Source of the DNA: Diaporthe sp. PMI_573
Taxonomy: Eukaryota > Ascomycota > Sordariomycetes > Diaporthales > Diaporthaceae
Direction: 5' to 3'
Length of the DNA stretch: 64,000 bases
Assembly (NCBI GenBank): GCA_021399435.1
Contig: JAJTUP010000021.1
Location: 682,001 to 746,000 of the forward strand
Positions 34,497-47,046 of this stretch are shown in pieces (position 1 is the stretch's first letter; each line of letters begins with the position of its first letter). The translations under genes were made by a program, and so were the position numbers. A model generated the notes under the pieces. It saw only the letters and a list, made by a program, of their open reading frames with translations, did not search any database and was not told the origin of the DNA.

Positions 34497-37377
34497 ATGT
34501 CGAGCATCTTCAAGAAACTCGAGCAGGGCCTCGCCGGCGTCTTCGGCTCCGACGAGGAGAAGCACTCGCACACTCACGATGGAGCCGAGTGCCATGCCGA
34601 CTTCCACTCCGAGCACGCGGAGAACCGCTATGCATCTTTTGCGCCCCAGTCGTCTGGCCAGGTCAAGTGGCACGTTGATGGTTGCGCCTACTTCTGGGCG
34701 CTTTCTGAGGCCATCGAAAGTGAGACCCCATTCTATGCCGGGAGCTGGGAAGTGAAAGAGAGAATGATAGTCTGGGAGATACTGACGGCACTAAACTTGC
34801 AGATGCCCAGGAGTCCATCTTCATCCTGGACTGGTGGCTGTCCCCGGAGTTGTTCCTGCGCCGGCCCCCGGCCAAGAACAACAAGTACCGCCTGGACAAC
34901 ATGCTCAAGGCCGCAGCGGAGCGAGGCGTCCAGGTCAGGATCATTGTGTACAAGGAGGTCGCCCAGGCCCTTTCCTGCAACTCTGAGCACACCAAGCACG
35001 CCCTGGAGGAACTCCATGAGAATATCAAGGTGTTCAGGCATCCGGATCACATGCCAACCAAGGACAGCATTAACGCCGAGATCAACACTGCCTTCCACAA
35101 CCTGACCCTGGGCGCTTTCAGCTTGTCTAAGATGTCTGGAGACAACCTCAAGACCCTGTACGGTACTCACGACGATGTCGTGCTGTTCTGGGCCCACCAC
35201 GAGAAGCTCTGCTTGGTTGACCACAACGTTGCCTTCATGGGTGGCCTCGACGCCTGCTTCGGCCGCTGGGATACCAGCACTCACCCCATCGCCGACGACC
35301 ACCCCGGCAATGTGGACGGTATCATCTTCCCCGGCCAGGATTACAACAACGCACGTGTCTACGACTTCGAGGGTGTCGACAAGTGGGAGCAGAACAAGCT
35401 CGACCGCACCAAGTTCTCGAGGATGGGCTGGTCGGATATCAGCATCTCGCTGGTCGGCCCCATCGTGAAGAGCCTGGACCTTCACTTCGTCGACCGGTGG
35501 AACTACATTTGGGGCCAGAAGTACAACTACGATGGGAACACCAAGTACCAGAGGCTTGAGGACACCGAGGTTTCTCACGCTCCGCCCAGCCGGAGCCTTC
35601 TCGAGGAAGGACAGTACGAGGCCGGCCAGATGTTTGGTGGCCTCCAGCGCCACTTCACCAGGGGCCTGAGCCGTGCCTGGGGCGAGGAGCCGCGGGAGGA
35701 ACGCAGCGAGGAAGCGCACATCCAGCTCGTCCGAAGCTGCTGCCCATGGTCCTCCGGGCATCCCACCGAGCACTCTATTGCAAATGCCTACATCGACGCC
35801 ATCACAAATGCACAGCATTTCATTTATATGGAAAATCAAGTAAGTCCCCACGATACCGCACGCCTCGCGCCACCATAGGGCAGAATTTAACATCATACCA
35901 CCTTTAGTTCTTCATCACTGCCACCGACGACGAGCAGAAGCCGGTGTACAACAAGATCGGTGCGGCCATCGTGTCCCGTATTCTAAAGGCACACCAGGCC
36001 GGCGAGAAGTTCTCCGTCATCGTCGCCATGCCAGCCGTCCCCGCCTTCGCCGGTGACCTCAAGTCCGACGGCGCCCTGGGCACGCGTGGTATTATGGAGT
36101 TCCAGTACAACTCCATCAGCCGTGGTGGTCACTCCATCATTGAGAAGCTGACGCAGGCCGGCATCGTGCACCCGGACCAGTACATCAACTTCTACAACCT
36201 GCGCAACTACGACCGCCTCAACACCTCGGCCACCATGCAGCGCGCGCAGGACGAGTCGGGCGTGCAGTACGATGACGCCCGCCGCGAGTTCGACGACCAC
36301 GTCGAGAGGGGATACGACGGCTACTCGCGCGACGAGCACGTCGAGGGCCGGCTGGGAAGCCAGTACCGCCGCTACCAGGAGGCGGCACGGCGCCAGGACG
36401 ACAACACGTGGGACACGATCTCGGCGGCGTACATGCACAACGGCCCGGACCTGAACTCGCTCCCGTGGGAGGGCGACCCGGAGTCCGAGATCGACGCCTT
36501 CGTGTCGGAGGAGCTGTACATCCACTCCAAGGTGCTGATCGCCGACGACCGGCTGGTCATCTGCGGCTCGGCGAACCTAAACGACCGGTCGCAGCTGGGC
36601 ACGCACGACTCGGAGATTGCCGTGGTCATCGAGGACCCGACCCCCGTGCGCTCAAAGATGAACGGCGAGGACTTCACGGCGTCCAAGTTCGCCGCCGGCC
36701 TGCGGCGACAGCTGTTCCGCAAGCACCTGGGCCTGCTGCCCGACCAGCGGTGGGACCGGCCCGACGCCAACTTCCACCCCGTCACCCAGGGCCCCAACGA
36801 GTACGACTGGGGCTCCGAGGCCGACCGACTCGTCGAGGACCCCATCGGCGAGGACTTCCAGCACCTGTGGCTCAAGACGGCGCGCACCAACACCGAGGTC
36901 TTCAGCCGCGTCTTCCACAACGTGCCCAACGACGTCGTGCGCACGTGGGACGACTACGACTCCTTCTTCAGCAAGTACTTCATCATCCCCGGCTCGGACG
37001 AGGAGGCGAAGCTCAAGAAGAAGGAGGAGAAGGAGCAGAAGGCGAGGCTCAAGCGGGAGGCCCGGGAGCGCGGCGAGGACAACGGCGAGGACAACGGCGA
37101 GGACAACAACGACGACGACAAGGAGGACGAGGACAAGAAGGAGGAGGAGGAAGAAGAAGAGGAGAAGAAGGACGAAGACAACGAGAAGCCGGCCAAGGTG
37201 CCCTACGGCCACGTCGTCAAGAGCGAGTTCCCCGGCGGCGTCCAGGACGTCAAGGAGCAGCTCTCGCGCATCAGAGGCACCCTGGTGGAGATGCCTCTCA
37301 ACTTCCTGGTCGACGTCAAGGACATCGCCAAGTCTGGCCTGTCGCTGAACGGCTTCACCGAGGAGATTTACACATAA
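34497..37377 (+). CDS. phospholipase D (two HKD motifs)
   Basis: Hydrolyses phosphatidylcholine and similar lipids to phosphatidic acid. Exons 34497-34719, 34803-35839 and 35908-37377 give 909 residues. The catalytic region starts at ILDWWLSPELFLRRPP. HKD motif 1 is HEKLCLVD (about 207-214), followed by GGLDACFGRWD. HKD motif 2 is HSKVLIAD (about 626-633), followed by GSANLNDRS. The PX and PH domains of yeast Spo14 are absent, so this is a short PLD with a His/Asp/Glu-rich N-terminal tail. A charged segment near 787-850, alternating Lys/Arg and Glu/Asp runs with a GEDN repeat, precedes a conserved C-terminal end. The ATG at 34497 is the first in the frame. A possible in-frame GTG lies 4 codons earlier but is not expected to start translation in a fungus. 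Confidence 0.95.
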
Positions 37378-37975
37378 GACAGAGACAAGTCAGAAAGACC
37401 CCGGCGGGGTTTAGGTTGGATGAATCTTGTACACCTGAAGCAGCGTTGATTTATAGCCTTGCTCGTCGCGATACTCATGGTCAACCTGGATTTCCACTTG
37501 AAATAATGTAACACTCTCTGCGCTTGTGGTGATATTGTGCTTTGTATTGGAAACCCCACCAACTCCGATCAAGTCACAAATGCTTGACGCAGCTGCATCC
37601 AAAGGAGTCTTGCCTTCTCTGCTTGAACGCGATTTCATCGAACCAAGGAAACGGAAGTGATATTAGTATGCAACATTTGCCCCTTTGTCCTTTCAACCAA
37701 ATACTCCCTCTCGGGCCTACCCGTGCCTGTCCCTTTAAGCTCTGGACTAGTAGTATGGCACTGAGACCCGTTCCCGGGCCTATCCCTACAGCCCCTAGTG
37801 TCCCAAAAGCCGGTCTGATACGCCATGTATGAATGACATATACAGGTATGACGTTCGATATACATACAGATTTGATGTGTGGTCGCCATTGGCCTCACTG
37901 CTCGTCCTGGATCCTTCTTGGAGTTCTTGTGCTCCCGCGGGTCCTTCCATTTCGCACGAGCCCTTTCACCTCAAC
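37378..37975. other. convergent intergenic spacer
   Basis: About 600 bp between the 3' ends of PLD and the EPS1-like gene. It presumably holds both transcript ends; no clear motif is seen. Confidence 0.5.
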
Positions 37976-40272
37976 TCAGTCCGTCTTACCGTTGATGTTG
38001 GAGCCGAGAAGAGGTGCTTTAAAGTCCTCGCTCAGGAAAGGACGGCCGTTTCTCCTCCTGTGGCGACCACGGAACCATGATGCAGAGCCAAGTAACAGAC
38101 CACAGATACAACCAATAGTAAGGTACGGATGCTCGGAGAAAGTGACCCGCATGTCGAAGAAGATCTTCTCGAAGCTCGAGATGGTCAGCTTCGGCTTGAG
38201 CTTTGGAGGTTGCGCGGTGACCTTGTTGAGGGTCTCCAAGATCGAGGTACGCGACGGGACAATGTAGTTGCCTGTGCTGGTTTGGTCCCAATAACGGCGG
38301 TTCTGAGGTGGAGTCAGTACATGTGCAGCAACCATGGTAGGAAGGACCGAAGCTTACGTCTTCGTCATTGATGATGACCCTCTCACCATCCTTCACATCG
38401 ATGCCGTATGTGGTACGGATCCACCTCTGCCAGAATACTCCATCGACCCACGCAAATGCAACCTCTTTCCGGTCTGCTCGGTTCATGTTGACCTGTTGGC
38501 TCTTGGCAGCTCGGAGCGCTCTCTGGTCTCCACGGTCCTCGGCTTCCTCGATCCGCAACTGTTTCGCATCACGCAGCTCCTGACGTTCTAGTTGGAAGAG
38601 CTGGATTTGCTTGTCCATCCATTCGGTAGCCGCGCTCTTCATTTCCCTGATAGCGCCAGAGAATGATTCCTGGTCTTCCCTATTTAGGATGCCCAGGACC
38701 ACTATCTTGCCATCCATTATTTCACGAGCGTTTGATGCAGTGAGTTCGGGAATAAGGGGTAGCCAGACTGACTTCATCCACTCAAGGACCTGTCGAGTAT
38801 TTCGCATCTCGTTTGGCGTGAGAGGATTATAGTAGGTCGGCCTACCTTCCCGGGAAATAATGAGGCGCGGCCAGGTCGTAATCTTGTACCTCTCGTACAG
38901 CTTGGGATCCTTGGTCTTGACCAGCTTGGCTCTGCCAATGAGGCTCAGAGGCAGTCGCTCGAGAGCCGCAAAATCCTCGCTTGTGGTCGCGTGGTCGTAG
39001 AAATAGATGAAGATGACGTCTTCCTTCTCCTCCATAGCCGCGAGAGAATCGGCGTCAACATCGCGAACCCCGTTGGAGAGGTCGATCGCCTTCTCGGCAT
39101 AGCTAACAAAGTCACCAATGCCTCGGAGACCCTCATATTCTACTCGCTCACCACCTCTGAAGAAGAGGATGGTCGGATAACCACGGAGACGAGCATCCTT
39201 GCAAAGTCGCTTTTCTGCTTCACAGTTGACCTCACCAATGTTCAGCTTGCCCTTCATTTCTTTAGCAAGCTGCAGCCAGTTCGGCGCCATGGCTTGACAG
39301 TGATGGCACCATGGAGCATAGAACTTGATGAACCATGGCTCATGGGTCATTGTCACCATCGTTTGGAAGCTTTCCGCCGTCAGGGGAACGGAAGCGCCGT
39401 TCGGGTTCGGGGTCTTTGTGGGCTTTGCCGGTTTCTCAGGCTCGGTTTTCGCGGGAGCGGCGTCTTTGGCCTTCTCAGCCTTGGGCTTTCCGGCCTTGAG
39501 GGACCCCAGTTCTTCGATCGCAGGAGCTTCAGCTGCTGGGGCCTTGGGAGCCGCCGCTTCAGAACCAGCCTTGGCAGGCTCCCTGAGCTCTATCTGCGGC
39601 TGGGGATCGGGTTTGGGAACCGAAGCTAGCTTCGAATCATCGGCCGGCTTTGGGCGAGCCGTGGCGAGGGGCTCGGGAAGCAACAATGTCTTAGGTCTGG
39701 ATCCGGGTCTCTCGCGCTCCAGCACGGGTTCGATGGCGTCGGTCAAGAATTTCAAGCTCTTAACCCCCCTGTAACTCTCGTTCTTCACGCCGTCTATGAA
39801 GAGCATCGACGTCGGATAGGATTGGACCCCGTTTCCGGCGCACAGGTCGTAGAATGCGACACAGTTTATCATTGCAAAACGCCAGTCATAGTATTCTTGG
39901 AAAGATTTGCCGGGGCCTGGTGCCGGGTCGGTGTAGTAGAACTCGTACAATGTGCGATAGATTGGCGCATAATCCTGGCAATGTGGACAGTACGGACTGT
40001 GGCCTGTCAGCAAGACCTCAGGGCCGATTTGGCTGTGATGGAGAGCGAGGAACGCACCTGTAGTGTTTGACCAGCATGTGTTTTGACTTCTTGATCTCCG
40101 ACTCAAAGTTGTCCGGGGTGAGCTCGAGCATTGGAGGGACCTTGATACCATCAAACGTGGTCGTTTCCAGGGACTTGTCCTCTGGTATTTCATCATCGTA
40201 GTCGTCGTCCTGGGCAGCTACCCGGGCAGTGGCCCCGAGCAGCAGGCCCCAAGCAAGGGAGGAGAGCCTCAT
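37976..40272 (-). CDS. EPS1-like transmembrane protein disulfide isomerase
   Basis: ER thioredoxin-fold oxidoreductase resembling yeast Eps1, a membrane-bound PDI involved in quality control. Exons 40272-40058, 39996-38358 and 38302-37976 (minus) give 726 residues. A signal peptide (about 1-21) precedes an acidic linker. The first thioredoxin domain has CPHC at 75-78; its codons span the region just after intron 1. An Ala/Pro/Lys-rich linker (about 165-275) leads to a second domain with APWCHHC (Cys302, Cys305) and the cis-Pro motif RGYPTILFF. A third, redox-inactive domain follows, then a Gln/Glu/Arg-rich helical region. A single membrane helix lies at about 677-693, with a basic cytoplasmic tail (FRGRHRRR). 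There is no KDEL signal, in keeping with a membrane anchor. Confidence 0.92.
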
Positions 40273-41311
40273 GGCTTATATGCCCCTAGGTTTACGATGC
40301 TATCGAGGGTTGGGCGGCGTCGGGTGGATAGTCGGTCGATGGCGGCTCGATAACAACACGGGGCTGTCGACTATAACGGGTGCCGGAGCACACCAGCGTC
40401 TGTCGCGAATCTTGTCCGGCAGGCGCGTCACCTAGACATCGGGCGTCACGAACCAATGAGTCCGGGCAAGTCGGGTATCTCGTGACTTCAAGGCAGAGAC
40501 GAAGATGGTGGAAGGGGTCCGGCACGGGCGACGGTGGCGATCAACGCGGAGGGGGTCTGTCCGCCTGATACCAAGAAAGGGGCGTGCAGTAGAGCGTCAA
40601 GGACCAGCGCAGTCACTTGGAAGGAGAACGAGAGAAGGCAGGGCGACACACGACGCAAGGAAAAAAGGGTGATTTGGTGAGGATGAGGATGGTTTGCAAC
40701 GCAAAGACAGTAAGCGGACGGAGCGAGGCTAAAAAGTGGTCTATCGAGCAAGGAGGTGCGGTACAGGCGCAAAGTGCAAGTGCAAGTGCAAGTGCAACTG
40801 GCAATTGTGGAAATGCGCCATGTCACACGAGTGCCAGATTGCCCCAAGCCAAGCGCCGTCTCGACTCCTCTGCCGCATGTGCTCAAGGTGCCTGGCCAGG
40901 GCAGCAGAGGGACTGGAGGCCAACTGTGATTGGACAGGGCAGTCTAGGCCCGGCCGGTCCAGCCTGCCAGCCTGGCTCAGGTCCCAGAGTTCCCAGAGGT
41001 CCCTGGGGGGATCTGCGGGCCCTGCCCCAATTTTAGTCGCTTCCACCTGCCCAGGGGCGCAGGTGAGCTTGCGTGTGATCACATGTGTTACACGTCGACA
41101 ACCTGTACAACCTGTTCAATAACGAGGCTCTATTCCCATGCTTGGACAGCAGCAAAAAGGTCGAACTACTCATGACCTCCAAGCCGTGTCCATTCCTTGG
41201 TGGCGGCTCCCCAAGTCCCGATACGAGGTGGAAGTACACGAGGATCAAGAACACTGCTGGACCCCTGCCCATAAAACAACCGACCCTTCCATGAAGCCGT
41301 GATCCGAAAGC
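40273..41311. other. divergent promoter region of PDI and TDP1 genes
   Basis: About 1 kb shared by two divergent genes. A short tandem AAGTGC/GTGCAA repeat lies at about 40770-40798. No specific factor site can be supported. Confidence 0.5.
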
Positions 41312-43053
41312 ATGGAGCCTCTTACCAAGAGACGTCGTCTCAGCATTGAGCCTGGCGAGTTAGATCCCACAGGCGCACCAGGCGCACCAGGCGCACAAGG
41401 CCCGTCGACTCCTCGCTCGCTCAGCCATCCCGTCAGTCCTCCAAGGAAGCGAAGAGGCCGTCAACCAGCAGCCCGGTCCGAAGGCAACGAGGAACATGCC
41501 CAAATCACGTCTGCAAGTTCTGCACAGGCCGACGACCCCCCAACAACTCATGGGACCAATCAGACTTTCAGGTCGCCCTTCCAGCTTACCTCGATTCAGG
41601 ACCTCCCCGATGCTGCCAACACGGATGCTATCACCCTGCGAGACATACTCGGCGACCCCTTGATCGCGGAATGCTGGGAGTTCAACTACCTGCATGATAT
41701 TGACTTCCTCATCTCTCATTTCGACGAGGACACGAGGCACCTGGTCCAAGTTCATGTAGTCCACGGCTTCTGGAAGAAAGAGGACAAAAGCCGTCTGATG
41801 CTTCAGGTCAGTCTGCTGGTCTTGGCGGCATGTCGCCGTTGTCCACGCGGAACCATCTTTACTGACAGAAACTACAGGAGCAGGCCAATAGGCACAAGAA
41901 TGTGACACTTCATTGCGCGTTTATGCCTGAAATGTTTGGCACCCATCATTCCAAAATGATGGTTCTTATTCGCCACGATGATGCGGCCCAAGTCGTCATC
42001 CACACAGCAAACCTGATCGCGAGAGACTGGACCAACATGACCCAGGCAGTCTGGCGGAGCCCACTGCTTCCCCTCCTCAAGCAATCTCTGGCTCATAGCA
42101 CAACAGGCAGTCCGGCCGCGTTTGGTAGCGGCAGCAAGTTCAAGGTTGACCTCCTGAACTACCTCAGAGCATATGACCACCAAAGGAGGACTGCCTGCAC
42201 GACGCTGGTTGAAAAGCTGGAGAAATATGACTTTTCTGCAATCAAGGCTGCCCTGATCGCATCTGTCCCTGGCCGCCACCTTATCCATGACGAATCTGAG
42301 ACGAGATGGGGCTGGGCAGGCTTGAGGCAGGCGCTGAGAAACGTGCCGGTGCAAGAAGGTGAGTCTGACATTGTGGTCCAGATCTCGAGTATTGCAACCC
42401 TAGGACCGACGGACACATGGCTTCGCCGAAGCCTGTTCGACTCACTCAAGGCCTCGAGGAATGCCACTCAGAAGCAGCCAAGCTTCAAGATCGTGTTTCC
42501 CACCCCTGATGAGATCCGGCGAAGCTTGGACGGCTACGAGAGCGGAGGCTCGATACACACCAAGATTCAGTCGGCGCAGCAAGCCAAGCAGCTCCTGTAC
42601 CTGAAACCCATGTTCTGCCACTGGGCGAATGACGCGCCACGGGGACTGGGACTCAAACCCGGCTCCTCACATGAGGAGGCAGGCCGCAAGCGAGCCGCGC
42701 CCCATATCAAGACATACATCCGCTACGGTGAGAAATCGATCGACTGGGCGCTCACCACATCGGCGAACTTATCCAAGCAAGCCTGGGGAGAAGCCGCCAA
42801 CTCGTCTGGCGAGGTGCGGATAGCGTCGTGGGAGATTGGCGTCTTGGTCTGGCCGGCGCTCTTTTCTGAAAAGGCGAAGATGGTCGGCACGTTTCAAACA
42901 GACAGCCCGGACGAGAGCACGGAGACACCAACCGTAGGCCTTCGCATCCCGTACAACCATCCCTTGCAGGCATATGGTGCGGATGAGAAACCATGGGTCG
43001 CCACGGCAAGCTACCATGAGCCTGACTGGAAAGGCCGGGTGTGGTCGGGGTAG
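41312..43053 (+). CDS. TDP1: tyrosyl-DNA phosphodiesterase 1
   Basis: Nuclear repair enzyme of the phospholipase D superfamily; removes topoisomerase I peptide adducts and other lesions from DNA 3' ends. Exons 41312-41806 and 41878-43053 give 556 residues. The N-terminal ~95 residues are polar and disordered, with a likely nuclear signal (KRRRLS and PPRKRRGR) and a short GAPGAPGA repeat. The catalytic domain starts near SPFQLTSIQDLP. The first HKN motif is HHSKMM (His189, Lys191) followed by HTANLIARDW. The second is HIKTYIR (His441, Lys443) followed by TTSANLSKQAWG. The end reads EKPWVATASYHEPDWKGR, as expected for the family. The 71-bp intron is phase 0. Confidence 0.96.
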
Positions 43054-43332
43054 CGGTGGTAGTCTTGACCGGCTCACAACTCCCAATTATCTTGGAGATA
43101 CGTAGAATTGTTGCAGAACCAGTGCTCTCTCTACTGACAAGCAAATTCACATCGGGTAATCACTTTCGAGTGGCTCTTGGCGTTATTTGTGTGTGAACCT
43201 AGTTCAACCGTACTTGCGCCCGTCTATCTGGCAGTGTGCGCTTGCCTGTGTGTATATGTATCCGTGTACCCCCCCCCCCCACCTCGGTCGGGTATGACCT
43301 CGCGTCATTGCGCTCCCGCCGTCGGCGCTCGC
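43054..43332. other. convergent spacer with C12 tract
   Basis: A gap of 279 bp between the 3' ends of TDP1 and ACBP. It contains a C12 run at 43269-43280, one of several such tracts in the window. Confidence 0.5.
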
Positions 43333-43822
43333 TCAGTTGCCAACGGCCTCAGGCTCCTTGTTCTCGTCGTATCCGTACTGGGTCTTGAGCTTCTCGACGA
43401 GCGCGACGTACTGCTCCTTGGCCTGGTCCGCGGTAAGGCCCTCGTCAACCTTCTTCTGCCAAGCGTTCTTCTTTGCCTTGCCCTACGCGCCGGGAGATGT
43501 TGTTAGCTGGGTGTTGATGACGCTCGCTGGCGAAGCAATATCCTATTGCCCACTGTGTTGCGATCGCAAGGGGTATAGGCAGAGGGGCCACGGTGGGCTT
43601 AGGGACGCGGCGTACCTTCAGGTCGAACATGCCAGGCGCAGGGGCCGCGGAGATGTCCTCGCCGTTCGCGATCTTGAAGAGAGCTGGGGTGCTGTCAGTA
43701 GGATGATCACCAGGGGTGGCGGGATGGCCTGGACCCGGCGTACCGTAGAGGTCCAGCAGCTCCTCGTTGGACGGCTTGGAGGTGAGCTTCTTGGAGTCGG
43801 CGATGGCCTTTTCGAAAGACAT
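43333..43822 (-). CDS. acyl-CoA-binding protein
   Basis: Small cytosolic carrier that binds medium- and long-chain acyl-CoA esters. Exons 43822-43744, 43683-43616 and 43482-43333 (minus) give 98 residues, slightly longer than the usual 86-92. The order is MSFEKAIADSKKL, then LLDLYALFKIANGED across intron 1, a variable loop AAPAPGMFDLK, then GKAKKNAWQKKVDEGLTADQAKEQY and VEKLKTQYG. These are the four helices of the fold, including the conserved Lys and Tyr ligand positions (YALFK and KKNAW). Both introns are short GT-AG and the joins recreate the family sequence exactly. Confidence 0.95.
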
Positions 43823-45480
43823 GATGGCTGGTGGGTGATTTGTGTGTGGGTGGAGTCTGAAATGAGAATGGGCGGGCTTTGGCAGTTTTCAGAATAGCAG
43901 AAGATGGATGCTTTTGCTACGCGAGGTGCTTGTCCGAGATGTTGAGGGAAGGGGGGGCAAGATTGGCGTCCAAGTTGTTGAGAGCTCTATGCGTGACAGG
44001 ATCCCTGAGGGGGGCCATTTGGCGGGGCATTGATCACCTGGGCTGCTCCGGCCTGCTGGGCAGGCGTGTGGAGGGAGGGGTTCAGGTTTGTGGTTTGCAC
44101 GTCATTGGGCCTGACTTGCGGAGGCAGGCCCCACTGCAGGAAGCGCTCCAGATGTCCGCTTGGGCCTCGGTAACCTCCTTCTTTTCCGAGTGTGTGACGT
44201 TCATTTCAAAATGGCATTATAGTCGAACCCAGATCCTCAAACGCAATCAAGAGGACGTGGTCCCAAGAGCTACCCACTCTCAGGCTCTCTTCATAACCTG
44301 CGGATTCTCTACGAGACCCAGGGATGCTGTCACTTCTCATCGTCGCCCCCCGTTTCCTGCCGTCCCACGACGAAATCCCAGCCCTGGAACCCCCTCTATG
44401 TGACCACTCCCTGGTTGGTTGTATGACTGAATAAGAACGTGTCCGGCTATGCCTCTTACTTCTTTATGAGAACCCCTCTGCCAGGTACAAGTGTGCTACT
44501 AGAGGGCAACGCCGAAGGTTAGTAATCTGCCCGTCGAAGTACGGCAGCGAGCTTTGTGTTGACTGTTGTGTTGACTGTTGCAGGCTGATTTCGTAGCTGC
44601 TTTCAAGATACAGTCCCGTCCTGGCCCTGAGATCGGTTCTCTTTTGAAAGCGAAGGGGCGAAGGACTCGATGCGAGGATCCATCGTGTCGCGACGCGTAT
44701 CGTGGTGCAGACGTGCCCTTGTAGGTGTCGTGCGTCGGGTTTGATAGTCGGTGATAAAGATGGGGGCTGTTCCCGGTCGTGTTTCGGGACCGAGCCGGCG
44801 GCTTGACTGGGATCAGCATTCCGTCCCGTGGGTCTGCAGAAGCCAATGTTGGTCCCCTACTCCTACTGTTGCAGGTGTTGACAAGAAAGTTCAGCACCAG
44901 CTACTGTTACGACGGGAGGTCGCGAACACCTCGGGGCGAGCAGCTTATCACTCACAGCACCCAGGCAGGTCTGGGGGCTTGGGGGCCACCGGCTAGCTGT
45001 TGACCGAGCGCCCTCGTCCGTTGCTAGCCCGCTGGCTGCTGTCTGAGCAACCTCGACAGCCCGAGGTCGTGGTCGAGCTCGCACCTTTTGCTCATTGATT
45101 CATCAACTATCCCCAGCCGCTGGTCGCCGCTGGATATGCTGCCCTTGCCCCCCTGGCCCCATTCGTCCACCCTACAACCAAGCCTTCGTCCCATCTCTGC
45201 ACGGACTCGCAGGACGGGTGGCAGCCTGCAAGGTACACCACCGGAATGTTCCCACATGAGCTTCCCCAACACATCTCCGGCGTTTGGGTCTCACGTTTGC
45301 ACTCCCTCTCTCTCTCTCTCCTTTGTATTTTTTTTTTAACAAAAAAGTCTCTGTCCGGCCATTCGCATCTTTGATTGACTTCAGTATCTTCCCTGAAGAC
45401 TCCCTTGAGCTCTCTCTTGTACCAATTTCAGCCACGCTCAAGTGAGAGAGAGGCTGCGCGAATCTGCCCATCTGCACAAA
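43823..45480. other. divergent intergenic region
   Basis: About 1.7 kb between the ACBP and FAD oxidoreductase starts. A CT run and a T9 tract followed by AACAAAAAAG lie at about 45308-45347, within the expected 5' leader of the oxidoreductase gene. No gene-like frame. Confidence 0.5.
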
Positions 45481-46820
45481 ATGGCCAAGACAGTTGTGAT
45501 CCTGGGAGGCTCCTATGGCGGCCTCCATATTGCCCACTACCTTCTCAAGCAGAAGATTCCTGACCTCAAGGTCATACTTGTGTCAAAGGTATGACAACCG
45601 CGACACATTTCTATTTCTACAGCATGATACAGACACAGATCCTTTTGAAGGCCATCATGAGCGCTGAAGGCGCAACCTCCGAGCACCTCTCCCTGTGGAC
45701 TCTCGTTTGGGCCCTGTGACTGACAGAACAAACCTCACCCCGACAGAGCTCGCATTTCTACTGGAACATGGCCTCCGTCCGCGCCATCGTCCCGGGCCAG
45801 ATCACAGACGAACAGCTCTTCCAGCCGCTCACGGCCGCGCTCGACCGGTACCCCAAGGAGAGCTACGAGGTCATCATCGGCGCGGCCGGCAAGGTCGACA
45901 CGGGCTCCAAGACCGTCCTGGTGTCGCTGCCCGGCTCGTCGCGCTCCCTGAGCTACGACCAGCTCGTGGTCGCGACGGGCTCGCGGTCCACCACATCCAC
46001 CGTGCCCTGGAAGATCCTGGACAGCTACGACGAGACGGTGTCGAACCTGGACGCGATCAGGGAGCGCGTCAAGGAGGCGAAGCACATCGTCGTCGCGGGC
46101 GCCGGGGCGACGGGCATCGAGGTCGCGGGCGAGCTCGGGTGCGAGTACGGCAAGGACAAGGAGGTCCACCTGCTGTCGGGCGGGCCCTCGCTCCTCGACG
46201 GCGACTCGGTCGGCCCCGCCGCCCTGGCCGAGCTCAAGAAGCTGCACGTCAACGTCCGGCTCGACGCCCGCGTCACCGGGAGCAAGGAGCTGCCCGACGG
46301 AAAGACCGAGGTCGCCCTGCAGGGCGGCGAGACCATCACCACCGACCTGTACCTGCCCACCATGGGCATGCGCGCCAACAGCGAGATGATGGACCAGTCG
46401 TACCTGACGGACAAGGGCTACGTGAGCGTGGACGAGTTCTACCGGGTCAAGGGCCTGGAGAAGGAGGGGGCCTGGGCGCTTGGTGATGTCGTCAGCGTGC
46501 CGAGGGGGGGCTTCCTGTTCACGCAGAAGCAGGTGAGTTGTCTTTGCGAGACTCTGGTCTATCCGGTTTGGATGGATGACTGACAATACCATTCACAGGC
46601 GGCGGGCGTAGGGAAGAACGTCGAGCTTGCCCTCCAGGGCAAGGAGCCGCAGGTCGTGAAGCTCATGCCTGTAGATATCATGGCATGCGCTGTGGGGAGG
46701 AATAGGGGTGCAGGCAGGATGGGACCAGTGAAGATGCTTTCTGTCATGGTGTGGTTGGCAAAGGGGAAGACCTTGGGCATACAGCGGATGCCTGGTTATA
46801 TCAACGGCAGCGTCGCTTAG
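45481..46820 (+). CDS. AIF/AMID-like FAD-dependent oxidoreductase
   Basis: Pyridine nucleotide-disulfide oxidoreductase of the AMID/FSP1 type: an FAD protein that oxidises NAD(P)H, probably passing electrons to a quinone. Exons 45481-45588, 45747-46532 and 46599-46820 give 371 residues. The first dinucleotide-binding fold starts at residue 5 (VVILGGSYGGLHIA). LVVATGSR is the usual second FAD contact. The NAD(P)H fold is HIVVAGAGATGIEVAGELG. GAWALGDV is the C-terminal FAD motif. There is no N-terminal mitochondrial signal. Intron 1 is 158 bp, longer than its neighbours. The joins recreate SK|SSHFYWN and FTQKQ|AAGVGKN, conserved in the family. Confidence 0.92.
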
Positions 46821-47046
46821 GGTGGTGTTCGTTTCCTTTTGTACATGTTCAGAGATCCTTATTCTTGTTTATGGTGCGGGGGACGCCCCTCGCAAGCTGA
46901 TGTTGGAGGACGCGGTTAAGTTCCTCTCTTGCGATAATAATTTCCGGGTGGCTAGAACGAATCCCAATAGGTATCAACTGCAGTCTCTACCATGGTGTCT
47001 TGCTCTGCTCATAGGCAGTGTAAAAAAGGGCGCTGTGCGCTTCTGA

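Noticed and set aside
34733..35896. 387-codon open frame antisense to PLD
   Set aside because: It mirrors a GC-rich coding exon with strong codon bias, has no family motif and is not interrupted by PLD introns in a gene-like way.
36408..37511. 367-codon frame overlapping the PLD 3' exon in another frame
   Set aside because: Composition is Arg/Gly/Pro/Gln-rich as expected from shifted reading of a GC-rich exon; the PLD frame has HKD motif 2.
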